A stretch of DNA of 64,000 bases from Pseudophaeobacter arcticus DSM 23566. Lineage in GTDB: Bacteria > Pseudomonadota > Alphaproteobacteria > Rhodobacterales > Rhodobacteraceae. The DNA is taken from assembly GCF_000473205.1 (NCBI RefSeq), contig NZ_AXBF01000004.1, forward strand, positions 124,001 through 188,000, given 5' to 3'. How positions within the stretch are numbered: position 1 is the stretch's first letter; each line of letters starts with the position of its first letter. Positions 45,951 to 54,266 of the stretch are shown here, in pieces. The notes under the pieces are model-generated. The model ran no database searches. It worked only from the letters and a program-made list of their open reading frames with translations, and was not told the origin of the DNA. The position numbers were made by a program, and so were the translations under genes.

Positions 45951-47221
45951 CAGACAGGGGCGGACTGGCGGCCTATATCGCGGTCACGGCCTCGTATTGG
46001 GCCTTTATGCTGACGGATGGCGCCTTGCGGATGTTGGTGCTGTTGCACTTTCACACGCTGGGTTTTTCGCCGGTGCAGCTGGCCTATCTCTTTGTGCTTT
46101 ATGAAATTGCCGGCATGGTGACCAATTTGTCCGCAGGATGGATTGCAGCGCGATTTGGGCTGGCGGCGACGCTTTATGCGGGGCTTGCCCTGCAGGTGGT
46201 TGCCCTGCTGTTGCTGACGCAGCTGGATCCCAGCTGGCAGATCGGCGCCTCTGTCACCTTTGTGATGCTGGTGCAGGGTCTGTCCGGCGTGGCCAAGGAT
46301 CTGGCAAAAATGTCGTCCAAATCCGCCGTCAAGCTGCTCGCCCCTACCCAGGGCGACGGGCTGTTTCGCTGGGTCGCGGTGCTGACCGGATCCAAGAATG
46401 CGGTCAAGGGCCTGGGCTTTTTGCTGGGGGCTGCCCTGCTGACCTTTGCTGGGTTTACCTGGGCCGTCCTTGGCATGGCGGTGATCCTCACAGGGATCCT
46501 TGTTGCGGTTCTTCTGGCCATGCCCAGGGGTCTGCCGGTGGGCCGCAAAGGGGCAAAATTCGCTGAGGTCTTTTCAAAGTCACGCAATGTGAACTGGCTG
46601 TCAGCCGCGCGGGTATTTCTGTTTGGCGCCCGCGATATCTGGTTTGTTGTGGGTATCCCGGTTTATTTCTACGCGGTGTTTTCGGATGGCAGCGAAGCGG
46701 GCAACCGGGCGGCATTTTTCCTGATTGGCAGCTTCATGGCGGTCTGGGTGATCCTATATGGTGCCATTCAGGCCTGCTCCCCCCGCATCCTAAAGGCGGC
46801 CTCGCGGTCCGAAGCCGAGCTGCGCGCGGCAGCACGCACATGGGCCATGTCACTGACCCTGGTGCCTGCGGGGCTGGCCTTGGCGGTGGCGCTGGCTGGC
46901 GAGCCGGTGCTGTGGCTCACAGTGACGCTGGTCCTTGGGTTGCTGGTATTTGGGGCGATTTTTGCGGTCAATTCCGCGCTGCATTCCTATCTGATCCTGG
47001 CCTTTACCAAGGCCGAGCGGGTGACGATGGATGTGGGGTTTTACTACATGGCAAACGCGGCAGGCCGCTTGATGGGCACTGTGCTCTCTGGGCTGACCTA
47101 TCAACTGGGCGGCTTGGCTGCCTGCCTTGCAACCGCAGCCGCGATGGTCGCCCTTAGCGCTTTTGCAGCCAGTCAGTTGCAGGACAAGAGGGCTGAAAAG
47201 GCCGTCGGCCCAGTTAGTTAA
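45947..47221 (+). CDS. arsJ: ArsJ, MFS exporter of 1-arseno-3-phosphoglycerate
   Basis: 424 residues of MFS type with about 12 helices, starting at a GTG that overlaps the GAPDH stop as GTGA. Features typical of ArsJ are the start [20 protein letters not shown], the loop [19 protein letters not shown], and [17 protein letters not shown]. ArsJ exports the arseno-phosphoglycerate made by the paired GAPDH, which decays outside to arsenate; this removes arsenate without reduction. Confidence 0.93.
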   Translation: MTDRGGLAAYIAVTASYWAFMLTDGALRMLVLLHFHTLGFSPVQLAYLFVLYEIAGMVTNLSAGWIAARFGLAATLYAGLALQVVALLLLTQLDPSWQIGASVTFVMLVQGLSGVAKDLAKMSSKSAVKLLAPTQGDGLFRWVAVLTGSKNAVKGLGFLLGAALLTFAGFTWAVLGMAVILTGILVAVLLAMPRGLPVGRKGAKFAEVFSKSRNVNWLSAARVFLFGARDIWFVVGIPVYFYAVFSDGSEAGNRAAFFLIGSFMAVWVILYGAIQACSPRILKAASRSEAELRAAARTWAMSLTLVPAGLALAVALAGEPVLWLTVTLVLGLLVFGAIFAVNSALHSYLILAFTKAERVTMDVGFYYMANAAGRLMGTVLSGLTYQLGGLAACLATAAAMVALSAFAASQLQDKRAEKAVGPVS

Positions 47222-47278
47222 TAGGTCAGTCTCGTGACGCAGGCCAAAGGTATAGCGTCCGGGCTAGGCGAGGGGCAA

Positions 47279-48229
47279 TTACCCCCTGCGCTTTAACATC
47301 TCATAGCCCGCGACCAGGTCCTGAACGATCAACCCGTGGGATTTATAGGCCGTGATATCTGTGTCTGCGCCACGCCCCAAGAGCGGGTTCTCGATGACCT
47401 GGCCAATTTCCGTGACCGGGTAGTCCGCGGCAATGGCTCCGGCACGTTTGGCCCCCAGTATCTCGCCGGATTCGCGGCTGCTGCTTTCGCGGGAATCGGT
47501 AAACATCGCCACCCGCGCAACGCCTGCATCGTCCAGCTCGCGGCTGTCTGCAAGACTGGCGCCCACCAGATTGATATGCTGACCGGGCTCCAGCCAGTCT
47601 CCGCACAAGAAGGCATGTGTTGCAGCGGTCACCGTGTGAATGACATCCGAGCCCCGTACCGCCTGTTGCAGATCCGGCATGGCCGTCACCTGCGCAGAGG
47701 CCCCGGCAAAGGTCAGCGCCAGCTGCCTGGCGGCGTCAAAGCGGCGGGCCCAGATCCGGATTTTGGCCTTAGGGAACCAGGCCAGAGAGCCGCGAATGTG
47801 CCAGTCGGCCTGCTCGCCGGCGCCGCAGACCGTGATGATCTGTGGATCAGGGCGCGCCAGGATCTGTGTCGCCAGCATCGACATGGCCGCTGTGCGCAAA
47901 GCAGTAAGAGCATCCGCGTCGCAAATGGCCAATGGGCGGCCATCCCGGCTGTCGAACAGCATGACAAACCCCTGATGACTGGACAGACCCACGGCGGGTG
48001 CATCTGGAAACAGGCTCAGCACCTTGGCCCCGTGAACGGGCGGATCCTGCAGATGCCCGTACATCAAGCCCATCCGCCCCTGCGCATTGACTGGCGCTGC
48101 AAACCGGGGCGGGTGGCCTGCGGTTTGTTGCGATACCGCAGTCATCGCAGCAATCAGCGGTTCCCGCAGATCCTTGAGGTTAAGGGCCGCGTGAATATCC
48201 GCAGCGGAGAACACAGCTGGGCGGGTCAT
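47279..48229 (-). CDS. Ornithine cyclodeaminase / mu-crystallin family protein
   Basis: 316 residues from the ATG at 48229, overlapping the upstream TRAP gene as ATGA. The Rossmann half carries TVCGAGEQADWHIRGSLAWF, and the family segments ALRTAAMSMLATQILARP, VIHTVTAATHAFLCGDWLEPGQHINLVGA and TDITAYKSHGLIVQDL are present. The family includes ornithine cyclodeaminase, alanine dehydrogenase and ketimine or imine reductases; the exact reaction is open. In this operon it probably acts on an imported amino compound, working with the divergent amidase. Confidence 0.87.
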   Translation of the reverse strand: MTRPAVFSAADIHAALNLKDLREPLIAAMTAVSQQTAGHPPRFAAPVNAQGRMGLMYGHLQDPPVHGAKVLSLFPDAPAVGLSSHQGFVMLFDSRDGRPLAICDADALTALRTAAMSMLATQILARPDPQIITVCGAGEQADWHIRGSLAWFPKAKIRIWARRFDAARQLALTFAGASAQVTAMPDLQQAVRGSDVIHTVTAATHAFLCGDWLEPGQHINLVGASLADSRELDDAGVARVAMFTDSRESSSRESGEILGAKRAGAIAADYPVTEIGQVIENPLLGRGADTDITAYKSHGLIVQDLVAGYEMLKRRG

Positions 48230-48717
48230 TGAGGCACCTTGTGTTTTGTCAAAAGCGCCGCAAGATGCAGCAACAAAACGGCGCAGCTGAGAGGCACGAT
48301 TGCACCCACCAGGGCCATATTGATCCCCATCCCCTGCGACAGCCGATTGCTGCTGCGCCACAGAAAGCCGCGTTCAAAGGTCATGTTTGGCCCGTAAAAG
48401 GAATAATACAGGATCGGTGCCAGGAAAATCACCACTGTCAGGGCAAAAATGGCCCTGTGCAGCAGGCCTTTGTCTTCGGGGTTGACCTGTACAACCGTCG
48501 GATCAAGGCGCCGTTTAAAGGCGCAGGTCGCCCCCAGCAGCCCAGCCCAGATCATCAGATAGCGCGCCAGTTCCTCGGTCCAGCTGAACGGATAGTCAAA
48601 GCCGTAGCGCGCCCAGATCTGTAGCAACACCGTCAGCGCCATGCCCGTCAGCGCCAGTTTTGCCAAGAGGAGGCAAGCGCGGTCTACCTGCGCGCTTACC
48701 TGATTGAGAAGCGCCAT
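48226..48717 (-). CDS. TRAP transporter small permease (DctQ family)
   Basis: 163 residues from the ATG at 48717 (a GTG one codon upstream is also possible). Four hydrophobic segments, with the conserved FDYPFSWTEELARYLMIW and CAFKRR loops of DctQ. It overlaps both neighbours by 1-4 nt. Confidence 0.88.
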   Translation of the reverse strand: MALLNQVSAQVDRACLLLAKLALTGMALTVLLQIWARYGFDYPFSWTEELARYLMIWAGLLGATCAFKRRLDPTVVQVNPEDKGLLHRAIFALTVVIFLAPILYYSFYGPNMTFERGFLWRSSNRLSQGMGINMALVGAIVPLSCAVLLLHLAALLTKHKVPQ

Positions 48718-49694
48718 CACCGGGTTTTCGCCGCCAGTGCGCGAAACGCTTCAACTGACTCCGCCGGCATGAGCCCGGCCCAGGCCTGTTCGCTGCGCGC
48801 CTTTAGGTCGGCCAGCGCTTCGGGTGACATGGTGGAGATGGTGACGCCGGATTTCTCCAGCCCTGCCAGCTCACCCGCTGCGGCCTTGGCGGTCCAGGCG
48901 CGGTTCTTGGCATTGGCCTGCGCCACCGCCTGATCCACCTTTGCCTTATCCGCGTCGCTGAGGTCGCTATACCAGTCGGCAGACATCAAAGCCGAGCGGA
49001 ACGGGGTGCCGGCCCCGATATCAGTATAGTGTTTCAAAAACTCGGTATGGCGAAAGATCAGCGCCACCACGGGTGGATTGTAATAGCCATCAACAACGCC
49101 CTGCTGCACCGCACCGGCAAATTCGGGCATATCAACCACAGCGCCCTGTACGCCCCAGTTCTTGAACAGTTCTATCTGCGTTGCATCAATCGCCCGCAGG
49201 CGCAGGCCGGCCATGTCTTCGACTTTGGTCACCGGGGTTTTGGCGTTGAACACACCCATGGTACCGCCCAATCCGGGCAGGCCAGCGATCCCTATGCCCT
49301 GCGCCTGCATCGAGGCTTTGATCCCCTCCAAGAGCTCGCTTTGGGTGTCCTGGGTGGCGCGGAAGAAATGCTCCATATCGTCGAACATATAGGGTGCAAT
49401 AAAGCCGAGAATGCGCGGGTCGACCTCCTTGATCATCACAAAGTTGGTCAGGCCAAACTGCACCAGCCCCTGGCTCAGCTGGTCCACCACCTCTGGGTCC
49501 TTGCCAAGCGCGCCACTGGCAAAGACGCTGGCCTCCAGGCCCTGGTCGCGCAGGCCGGAGGCCAGATCTTCGGCATAGACGTAGTCGGAACAGGCAGCCA
49601 CTGGCGGGCAACCAACGGCGATCTTGATCTCATCCGCCCAGAGCGGCGCAGCCGTCAGCAGAGTGGCGGTGGCGGCCAGCAGAAAATGTTTCAT
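48717..49694 (-). CDS. TRAP transporter substrate-binding protein (DctP family)
   Basis: 325 residues from the ATG at 49694, which has GGGAGA upstream. A signal peptide (MKHFLLAATATLLTAAPLWA) precedes the mature protein. MAGLRLRAIDATQIELFKNWG in the middle is the ligand-arginine region, and VQQGVVDGYYNPPVVAL is typical of the family. Two cysteines in VGCPPVAACSDYVY near the mature N-terminus are unusual and could form a disulfide. The ligand is unknown; neighbouring amidase and cyclodeaminase genes suggest an amino-acid-derived amide or acid. Confidence 0.88.
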   Translation of the reverse strand: MKHFLLAATATLLTAAPLWADEIKIAVGCPPVAACSDYVYAEDLASGLRDQGLEASVFASGALGKDPEVVDQLSQGLVQFGLTNFVMIKEVDPRILGFIAPYMFDDMEHFFRATQDTQSELLEGIKASMQAQGIGIAGLPGLGGTMGVFNAKTPVTKVEDMAGLRLRAIDATQIELFKNWGVQGAVVDMPEFAGAVQQGVVDGYYNPPVVALIFRHTEFLKHYTDIGAGTPFRSALMSADWYSDLSDADKAKVDQAVAQANAKNRAWTAKAAAGELAGLEKSGVTISTMSPEALADLKARSEQAWAGLMPAESVEAFRALAAKTR

Positions 49695-49717
49695 AATTGT
49701 CTCCCAAATTGGTCTGG

Positions 49718-51037
49718 TTATCGAACAAGCCCCAGCGCCCGAGGCAGGGTGAGGGTAATTTCGGGGTAGAAAATCAGCAGGATCAGCAGGGCGATCTGCA
49801 CCGCGAGAAAGGGCAGTATGGCGAGGCTGAGCCGCATGTAATTGACGCCACTGGCGGCGGATATGACCATCAGGCAGCCGCCAAAGGGTGGTGAGATCAG
49901 GCCCAGCGTCAGGTTCAGGCAGCTCACCACACCCACATGTACCGGATCCGCGCCGCCAGCAATTGCCGCCGGGATCAGCACCGGCACCAGCAGAACCAAG
50001 GCCATCGAGATATCCATCACCATGCCGGCCAGGAACATTACGCCGCTGGCGAGCAAAAAGTAATAGGTGCTGCTCAGACCAAGGCTTTGGACCAAGGCGC
50101 CGATATGGTCCGGCACCTTCAGGATCCCCATCAGATAGCCAAAAACCGCCGCCGCAAACAGGATCATAAAGATCGAACCTGTCAGCATAACCGTGCGTTC
50201 TACGGCACCAGAGGCCAGCTTGGCGGAGATTTTGAAGGCGCCGACAATGCCGTTGCGGTCCCAACAGGCATAGAGAAACACCAGCGTGAGGGTTATGGCG
50301 ACGGCAAGGCCGGCGGCCTCGGTTGGGGTGACGATGCCAAAGACGATGCCTGAAACGATGGTGATGGGGATTAGCAGGGCCGGCAGGGCTCGTAAAACAG
50401 TGGGTTTGACCGGCGGCAGGGTCTCTGCGGTGCCGCCGGGATGGTCTTCCCTGCGGGCGATCCAGAAGTTATAGGCGCCGAGGAAAACCGCCATCAGCAG
50501 GCCGGGAACAATCCCCCCGGCAAACAGGGCGGCCACCGAGACATTCATCAGGGCCGCATAAAAGATCATCACGATGCTGGGCGGAATGATTGGGCCGATA
50601 ACACAGCTGGCGGCCGTCAGAGCCGCAGCAAATTCGCTGCGATATCCCCGTTCTGTCATCGCCGGGACCAGCGTATTGGTGGTGGCAGCCGCATCCGCCA
50701 CGGCCGAGCCGGAAATGCCTGCCAGGAACACACTTGAGGCGATGTTCACATAGCCAAGCCCGCCTTTCAATCGCCCCACCAGCAGCATGGCCAGGTCAAT
50801 CAGCACCCGCGTCACACCGCCTTTGGTCATGGTTTCACCAGCCAGAATGAACAGCGGCATGGCCAGAAAGGTAAAGACATCAATCTGGCTGAAAATGCGC
50901 TGCGGTAGAATGCCGAGATAGGCCGCATGATCGGTCAGGACAAAGGCCAGAACCGCCGCCGCCCCGGCAACATAGCTGATGGCAACGCCAGACATCACTG
51001 CCGCCAGAGCAAAGGTTATGAGCACGATCCAGATCAT
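49718..51037 (-). CDS. TRAP transporter large permease (DctM family)
   Basis: 439 residues from the ATG at 51037 with AAGGAGAA upstream. DctM hallmarks are FTFLAMPLFILAGETMTKGG, SSVFLAGISGSAVADAAATT and ASCVIGPIIPPSIVMIFYAA. It is the first gene of the operon DctM-DctP-DctQ-cyclodeaminase, an order with the large permease first. Confidence 0.92.
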   Translation of the reverse strand: MIWIVLITFALAAVMSGVAISYVAGAAAVLAFVLTDHAAYLGILPQRIFSQIDVFTFLAMPLFILAGETMTKGGVTRVLIDLAMLLVGRLKGGLGYVNIASSVFLAGISGSAVADAAATTNTLVPAMTERGYRSEFAAALTAASCVIGPIIPPSIVMIFYAALMNVSVAALFAGGIVPGLLMAVFLGAYNFWIARREDHPGGTAETLPPVKPTVLRALPALLIPITIVSGIVFGIVTPTEAAGLAVAITLTLVFLYACWDRNGIVGAFKISAKLASGAVERTVMLTGSIFMILFAAAVFGYLMGILKVPDHIGALVQSLGLSSTYYFLLASGVMFLAGMVMDISMALVLLVPVLIPAAIAGGADPVHVGVVSCLNLTLGLISPPFGGCLMVISAASGVNYMRLSLAILPFLAVQIALLILLIFYPEITLTLPRALGLVR

Positions 51038-51088
51038 CTGTTCTCCTTGTTTGCAGGATCGTTTGATGATAGGAAAAATGTCAAGAAT

Positions 51089-51106
51089 ATTTTCGTATCG
51101 GAAAAT
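51089..51106. promoter_or_regulatory. XRE operator candidate between dctM and the regulator gene
   Basis: ATTTTC-GTATCG-GAAAAT is a perfect inverted repeat ending 4 bp before the regulator's start codon, with another GAAAAAT half-site at 51073. It could let the regulator control both divergent units. Confidence 0.55.
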
Positions 51107-51110
51107 CGTC

Positions 51111-51749
51111 ATGTCCAAGACCCACACTTCCGAAGACTTTCAGGACAAGCGCGCCGCCTTTGGCGCCATGGTGCAAAGCCTGAGGCAATCGCAGAAACTG
51201 ACCTTGAAACAGGTGTCGGAAGCTTCTGGCCTGGCCTTGTCGACAATTTCCAAGATTGAAAATTCCAACCTGTCCCCAACCTATGATGTGATGCTCAAGC
51301 TTGCAGCAGGGTTGGATACCGATATCGTTTCTATCCTGGACGGGGCCTCCGCGCAGACGCCAAAACCATCGCCCACAGGCCGGTTGACCGTGTCGCGGCG
51401 GTCAGAGCTGCCAAGGCTGCAAGCCGAGAACTACCTGTTTGAGCCAATCGCGACACAGCTGAAGAACCGGCTGATTGATGCCACCTATGCCACTGTTACC
51501 GCCCGTGACATTTCTGAATTTTCCGCCCCCATTCGCCATGGCGGCGAAGAGCTGGTGATTGTTCTTTCCGGCGCGGTGGAACTGCATTCCGAGCTCTATG
51601 AGCCGATCAGGCTCGAGACCGGCGACAGCGTTTATTACGACGCGGCCATGGCCCACGCCTATGTGTCGGTCAGTGAGGCGGATGCAGTGATCCTGAATAT
51701 CGTGTCTGGCGCAAATATGACTGAGGAGATTTTGAATGTTAAATCGTGA
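51111..51749 (+). CDS. XRE-family regulator with C-terminal cupin domain
   Basis: 212 residues from the ATG at 51111. Residues ~20-75 are an XRE helix-turn-helix (LTLKQVSEASGLALSTISKI followed by ENSNLSPTYDVMLKLA). The C-terminal ~90 residues are a cupin with HGGEELVIVLSGAVELHSEL and DSVYYDAAMAHAYVS. XRE-cupin proteins commonly regulate amino acid or polyamine catabolism. It is divergent from the TRAP operon and overlaps the amidase gene by 14 nt, so it likely controls both. Confidence 0.88.
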   Translation: MSKTHTSEDFQDKRAAFGAMVQSLRQSQKLTLKQVSEASGLALSTISKIENSNLSPTYDVMLKLAAGLDTDIVSILDGASAQTPKPSPTGRLTVSRRSELPRLQAENYLFEPIATQLKNRLIDATYATVTARDISEFSAPIRHGGEELVIVLSGAVELHSELYEPIRLETGDSVYYDAAMAHAYVSVSEADAVILNIVSGANMTEEILNVKS

Positions 51750-53160
51750 CGAATGGCTGCAGCAGGATCTGGTTGGCTTGGCGGCTCTGGCCGGGGCGGG
51801 CGAGATCTCGCGCCGGGAAATTTTGCTCTCTGCCATCGCGCAAATCGAGGCTCAGAACCCGGCGATCAACGCGGTTGTCCTCACCCAGTTCGAAGAGGCC
51901 CTGGATGCGCTGGATAAAACAGCCGAGACCTCTCGTTTCACTGGCATGCCCTATCTGCTGAAAGACCTGCATGCGCCGGCCAAGGGTATGGCGCTCTCCA
52001 ATGGCAGCGAGATGTTTCGCGGCACCGATATGGGGTTTGATTCCACCACCGTTTCGCGCCTGCGCGCTGCGGGTTTTGGGCTGCTCGGGCGCACGGCTTC
52101 GCCAGAGTTTGGCCTGACCATCACCACGGAAAGCAAAGCCTGGGGTAAAACCCGCAATCCCTGGAACACGGATCTCAGCGCGGGGGGATCCAGCGGGGGC
52201 GCTGCTGCTGCGGTTTCCAGCGGTATGCTGCCCGCCGCCCATGCCACCGATAGCGCCGGGTCGATCCGGATCCCTGCGGCCTATAATGGGCTGGTGGGGT
52301 TGAAACCAACGCGGGGCGTCAACGCCATTGGTCCTCATCGGGGGGATCCAAATTTTGGCATGAGCCACGAACATGCGGTGACCCGAACCGTGCGCGACTG
52401 CGCCGCCTTGCTGGATGTCACCGCTGGTCCTGATCAGGGTTGCCCCTATTTCACCGCCACCCCTGAAGGGGGGTTTGAGGCCCTGTTGAAACGCGCCCCC
52501 GGTACGCTGCGGATTGGGTTTCTGACGGATCGGTTTGACGGCAAGGCAATCCATTCCGCCAGCGCCCAGGCGGTGTCGCTGACCGCCAAAAAGCTGAGCG
52601 ACCTTGGCCATATCGTCGAAGAGGCGCGACCTGATTTCAACTTTGCGGAACTCACATCCCAGGCCTTCCGCCTGCTGGTGGGCTCGCTGGCAGGTTTCTT
52701 CCCGCCCGAGTTCGCCGCCGGACCGATGGAAGGGTTCGAGCCGATGACCCAACGCACCATGCGCTATGCTGCCGGGGTGTCGCTGCACCAGTATCTGGCC
52801 CGCTATGCTGCGGTGAATATCGAAGTCCGCAAGATGAGCGCCTTCTTTGATCGCTACGACATTCTGCTGACCGCAGCCACAAACGGCCCTGCACATGCGC
52901 TTGGGCTGACCAGTCTGGATCAGGAGCTGGAGTTTGACCCCTTTGTCGAGCTGCTGCTCGATCTCAGCCCCTTTTCCGTGCCGTTTAACGCCTCTGGCCA
53001 ACCCGCCATGACCCTGCCCGTGCATCAAACCGCCGAAGGCCTGCCCATCGGGGTGCAAATTGTCGGTGGCTTTGGTCAGGATGGTCGCGTGATGCAACTG
53101 GCGGCCCAGCTGGAAGCGATCTCGGAGTGGCGCACTGTGGCGCCCAGTTCTGCAAAGTAA
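51736..53160 (+). CDS. Amidase (amidase-signature family)
   Basis: 474 residues. The Ser-cisSer-Lys triad is visible: Lys in PYLLKDLHAPAKG near residue 76, then NTDLSAGGSSGGAAAAVSSG and AHATDSAGSIRIPAAYNGLV with the nucleophilic serine near 177. The C-terminal LPIGVQIVGGFGQDGRVMQLA is also typical. It cleaves an amide to acid and ammonia or amine. Coupling with the XRE gene and the divergent TRAP operon suggests that the imported solute is the amide or a related compound. Confidence 0.9.
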   Translation: MLNRDEWLQQDLVGLAALAGAGEISRREILLSAIAQIEAQNPAINAVVLTQFEEALDALDKTAETSRFTGMPYLLKDLHAPAKGMALSNGSEMFRGTDMGFDSTTVSRLRAAGFGLLGRTASPEFGLTITTESKAWGKTRNPWNTDLSAGGSSGGAAAAVSSGMLPAAHATDSAGSIRIPAAYNGLVGLKPTRGVNAIGPHRGDPNFGMSHEHAVTRTVRDCAALLDVTAGPDQGCPYFTATPEGGFEALLKRAPGTLRIGFLTDRFDGKAIHSASAQAVSLTAKKLSDLGHIVEEARPDFNFAELTSQAFRLLVGSLAGFFPPEFAAGPMEGFEPMTQRTMRYAAGVSLHQYLARYAAVNIEVRKMSAFFDRYDILLTAATNGPAHALGLTSLDQELEFDPFVELLLDLSPFSVPFNASGQPAMTLPVHQTAEGLPIGVQIVGGFGQDGRVMQLAAQLEAISEWRTVAPSSAK

Positions 53161-53171
53161 TCAGGCGCCGA

Positions 53172-53720
53172 TCAATGGTCGGCGTCTTTCCAGGTGGTCG
53201 GGGTCACGTAATGGATGGCGTCATCAACGCTCACCATCACCTCGCCATCCTGGATATTCACCTGCAGTTTCATTGAGCGGCTCGCAAGTTTTTCCAGACC
53301 TTGGGTGTCCGCCTCCGAGAGATTGATAACCTTGAGGTTATCAAACCGGGTGGTGCTGTTTTTGATCTTCTCCCACCAGGTCTCGGCCGTTCTGCCGCCG
53401 TAACAATAGACAATCACCTCTTTGGCTTTGCCACAGGATTGACGCACCACCTTTTCGCTCGGCAGTCCCAGCGCCACCCATAATTCCAGCTCGCCGCTGA
53501 GGCTTTTTTGCCAGATATCGGGCTCGTCATCCGTTGACAGCCCCTTGGTCAGTTCCAAATGCTCATCTGCGTTCAAGGCAAAGGCAAGAAGGCGCACCAT
53601 CAACCGTTCGTCCGTCTCCGAAGGATGTTTGGCGACGGTCAGCTTGTGGGTCTCATAATAGTGACGATCCATGTCGGATACGGACAGCTCGACTTTGTAG
53701 ATGGTGGATTTTTGCGCCAT
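53172..53720 (-). CDS. yaeQ: YaeQ family protein
   Basis: 182 residues from the ATG at 53720. The start STIYKVELSVSDMDRHYYETH and HPSETDERLMVRLLAFAL are nearly invariant in YaeQ proteins. The family has a nuclease-like (PD-(D/E)XK) fold and unclear function; in E. coli yaeQ affects haemolysin-related phenotypes. Single gene, convergent with the amidase. Confidence 0.93.
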   Translation of the reverse strand: MAQKSTIYKVELSVSDMDRHYYETHKLTVAKHPSETDERLMVRLLAFALNADEHLELTKGLSTDDEPDIWQKSLSGELELWVALGLPSEKVVRQSCGKAKEVIVYCYGGRTAETWWEKIKNSTTRFDNLKVINLSEADTQGLEKLASRSMKLQVNIQDGEVMVSVDDAIHYVTPTTWKDADH

Positions 53721-54099
53721 GGTTTGCCCCGAAAAAGCGAAGATAGGGATGCCTAGTCCGTCTGAGGGGTTTGTGAAAGGAGATAAAGGGATTCCCGGGA
53801 AAATGCGCGGAGATGAGGCTTGCCAGACCGCTGAGCCCTGGCCAAAGGATCCCGGATCTCTGTCGCGACCTGTCTGCCTGAACTTGCTGGCGACAGACTG
53901 GTGATGGGGCACGGGGTGTTTTGCGCAATCAAAGAAAAGATCTGAATTTGCAGCGCGGGCAAACCCCTATATCCGGGGATTATTCACGTTTGTTCAGGTA
54001 CTTAACCCGGGTCGAACAGGGATGTAGAAAACTCGGTGTTTTAAAATTTTAGCCCTTGCGCAACCGCCAGTGACTAAGTAATACACCGACACCAACAGT
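53721..54099. other. Intergenic region upstream of tRNA-Glu
   Basis: No gene recognised. It should hold the tRNA promoter. A small CCCC-N6-GGGG dyad near 53966-53980 is the only structure noticed. Confidence 0.4.
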
Positions 54100-54174
54100 G
54101 GCCCGTTCGTCTATCGGTTAGGACGTCAGGTTTTCAACCTGAAAAGAGGGGTTCGACTCCCCTACGGGCTGCCA
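54100..54174 (+). tRNA. tRNA-Glu (anticodon UUC)
   Basis: A full cloverleaf can be drawn: 7-bp acceptor stem starting GGCCCGT and ending ACGGGCT, anticodon stem TCAGG/CCTGA around loop TTTTCAA (anticodon TTC at 54133-54135), and T arm GAGGGGTTCGACTCCCC. CCA is encoded at 54172-54174. No integrase gene or repeated tRNA 3' end was noticed beside it. Confidence 0.95.
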
Positions 54175-54266
54175 CTTTCCCAGCAAGTTACTGACATTAT
54201 TAGTTTGTTTCAGAACCCTGGGTTCCTATGACCGTTGTAATACAAGCGCGAAGACGGCGCATGGCG

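Noticed and set aside
51739..53097. 452-codon open frame on the minus strand
   Set aside because: Antisense to the amidase gene, which has the full catalytic triad and starts in a coupled operon.
54100..54174. tRNA-Glu as an island attachment site
   Set aside because: No integrase gene and no repeated copy of the tRNA 3' end was found on either side within the window.
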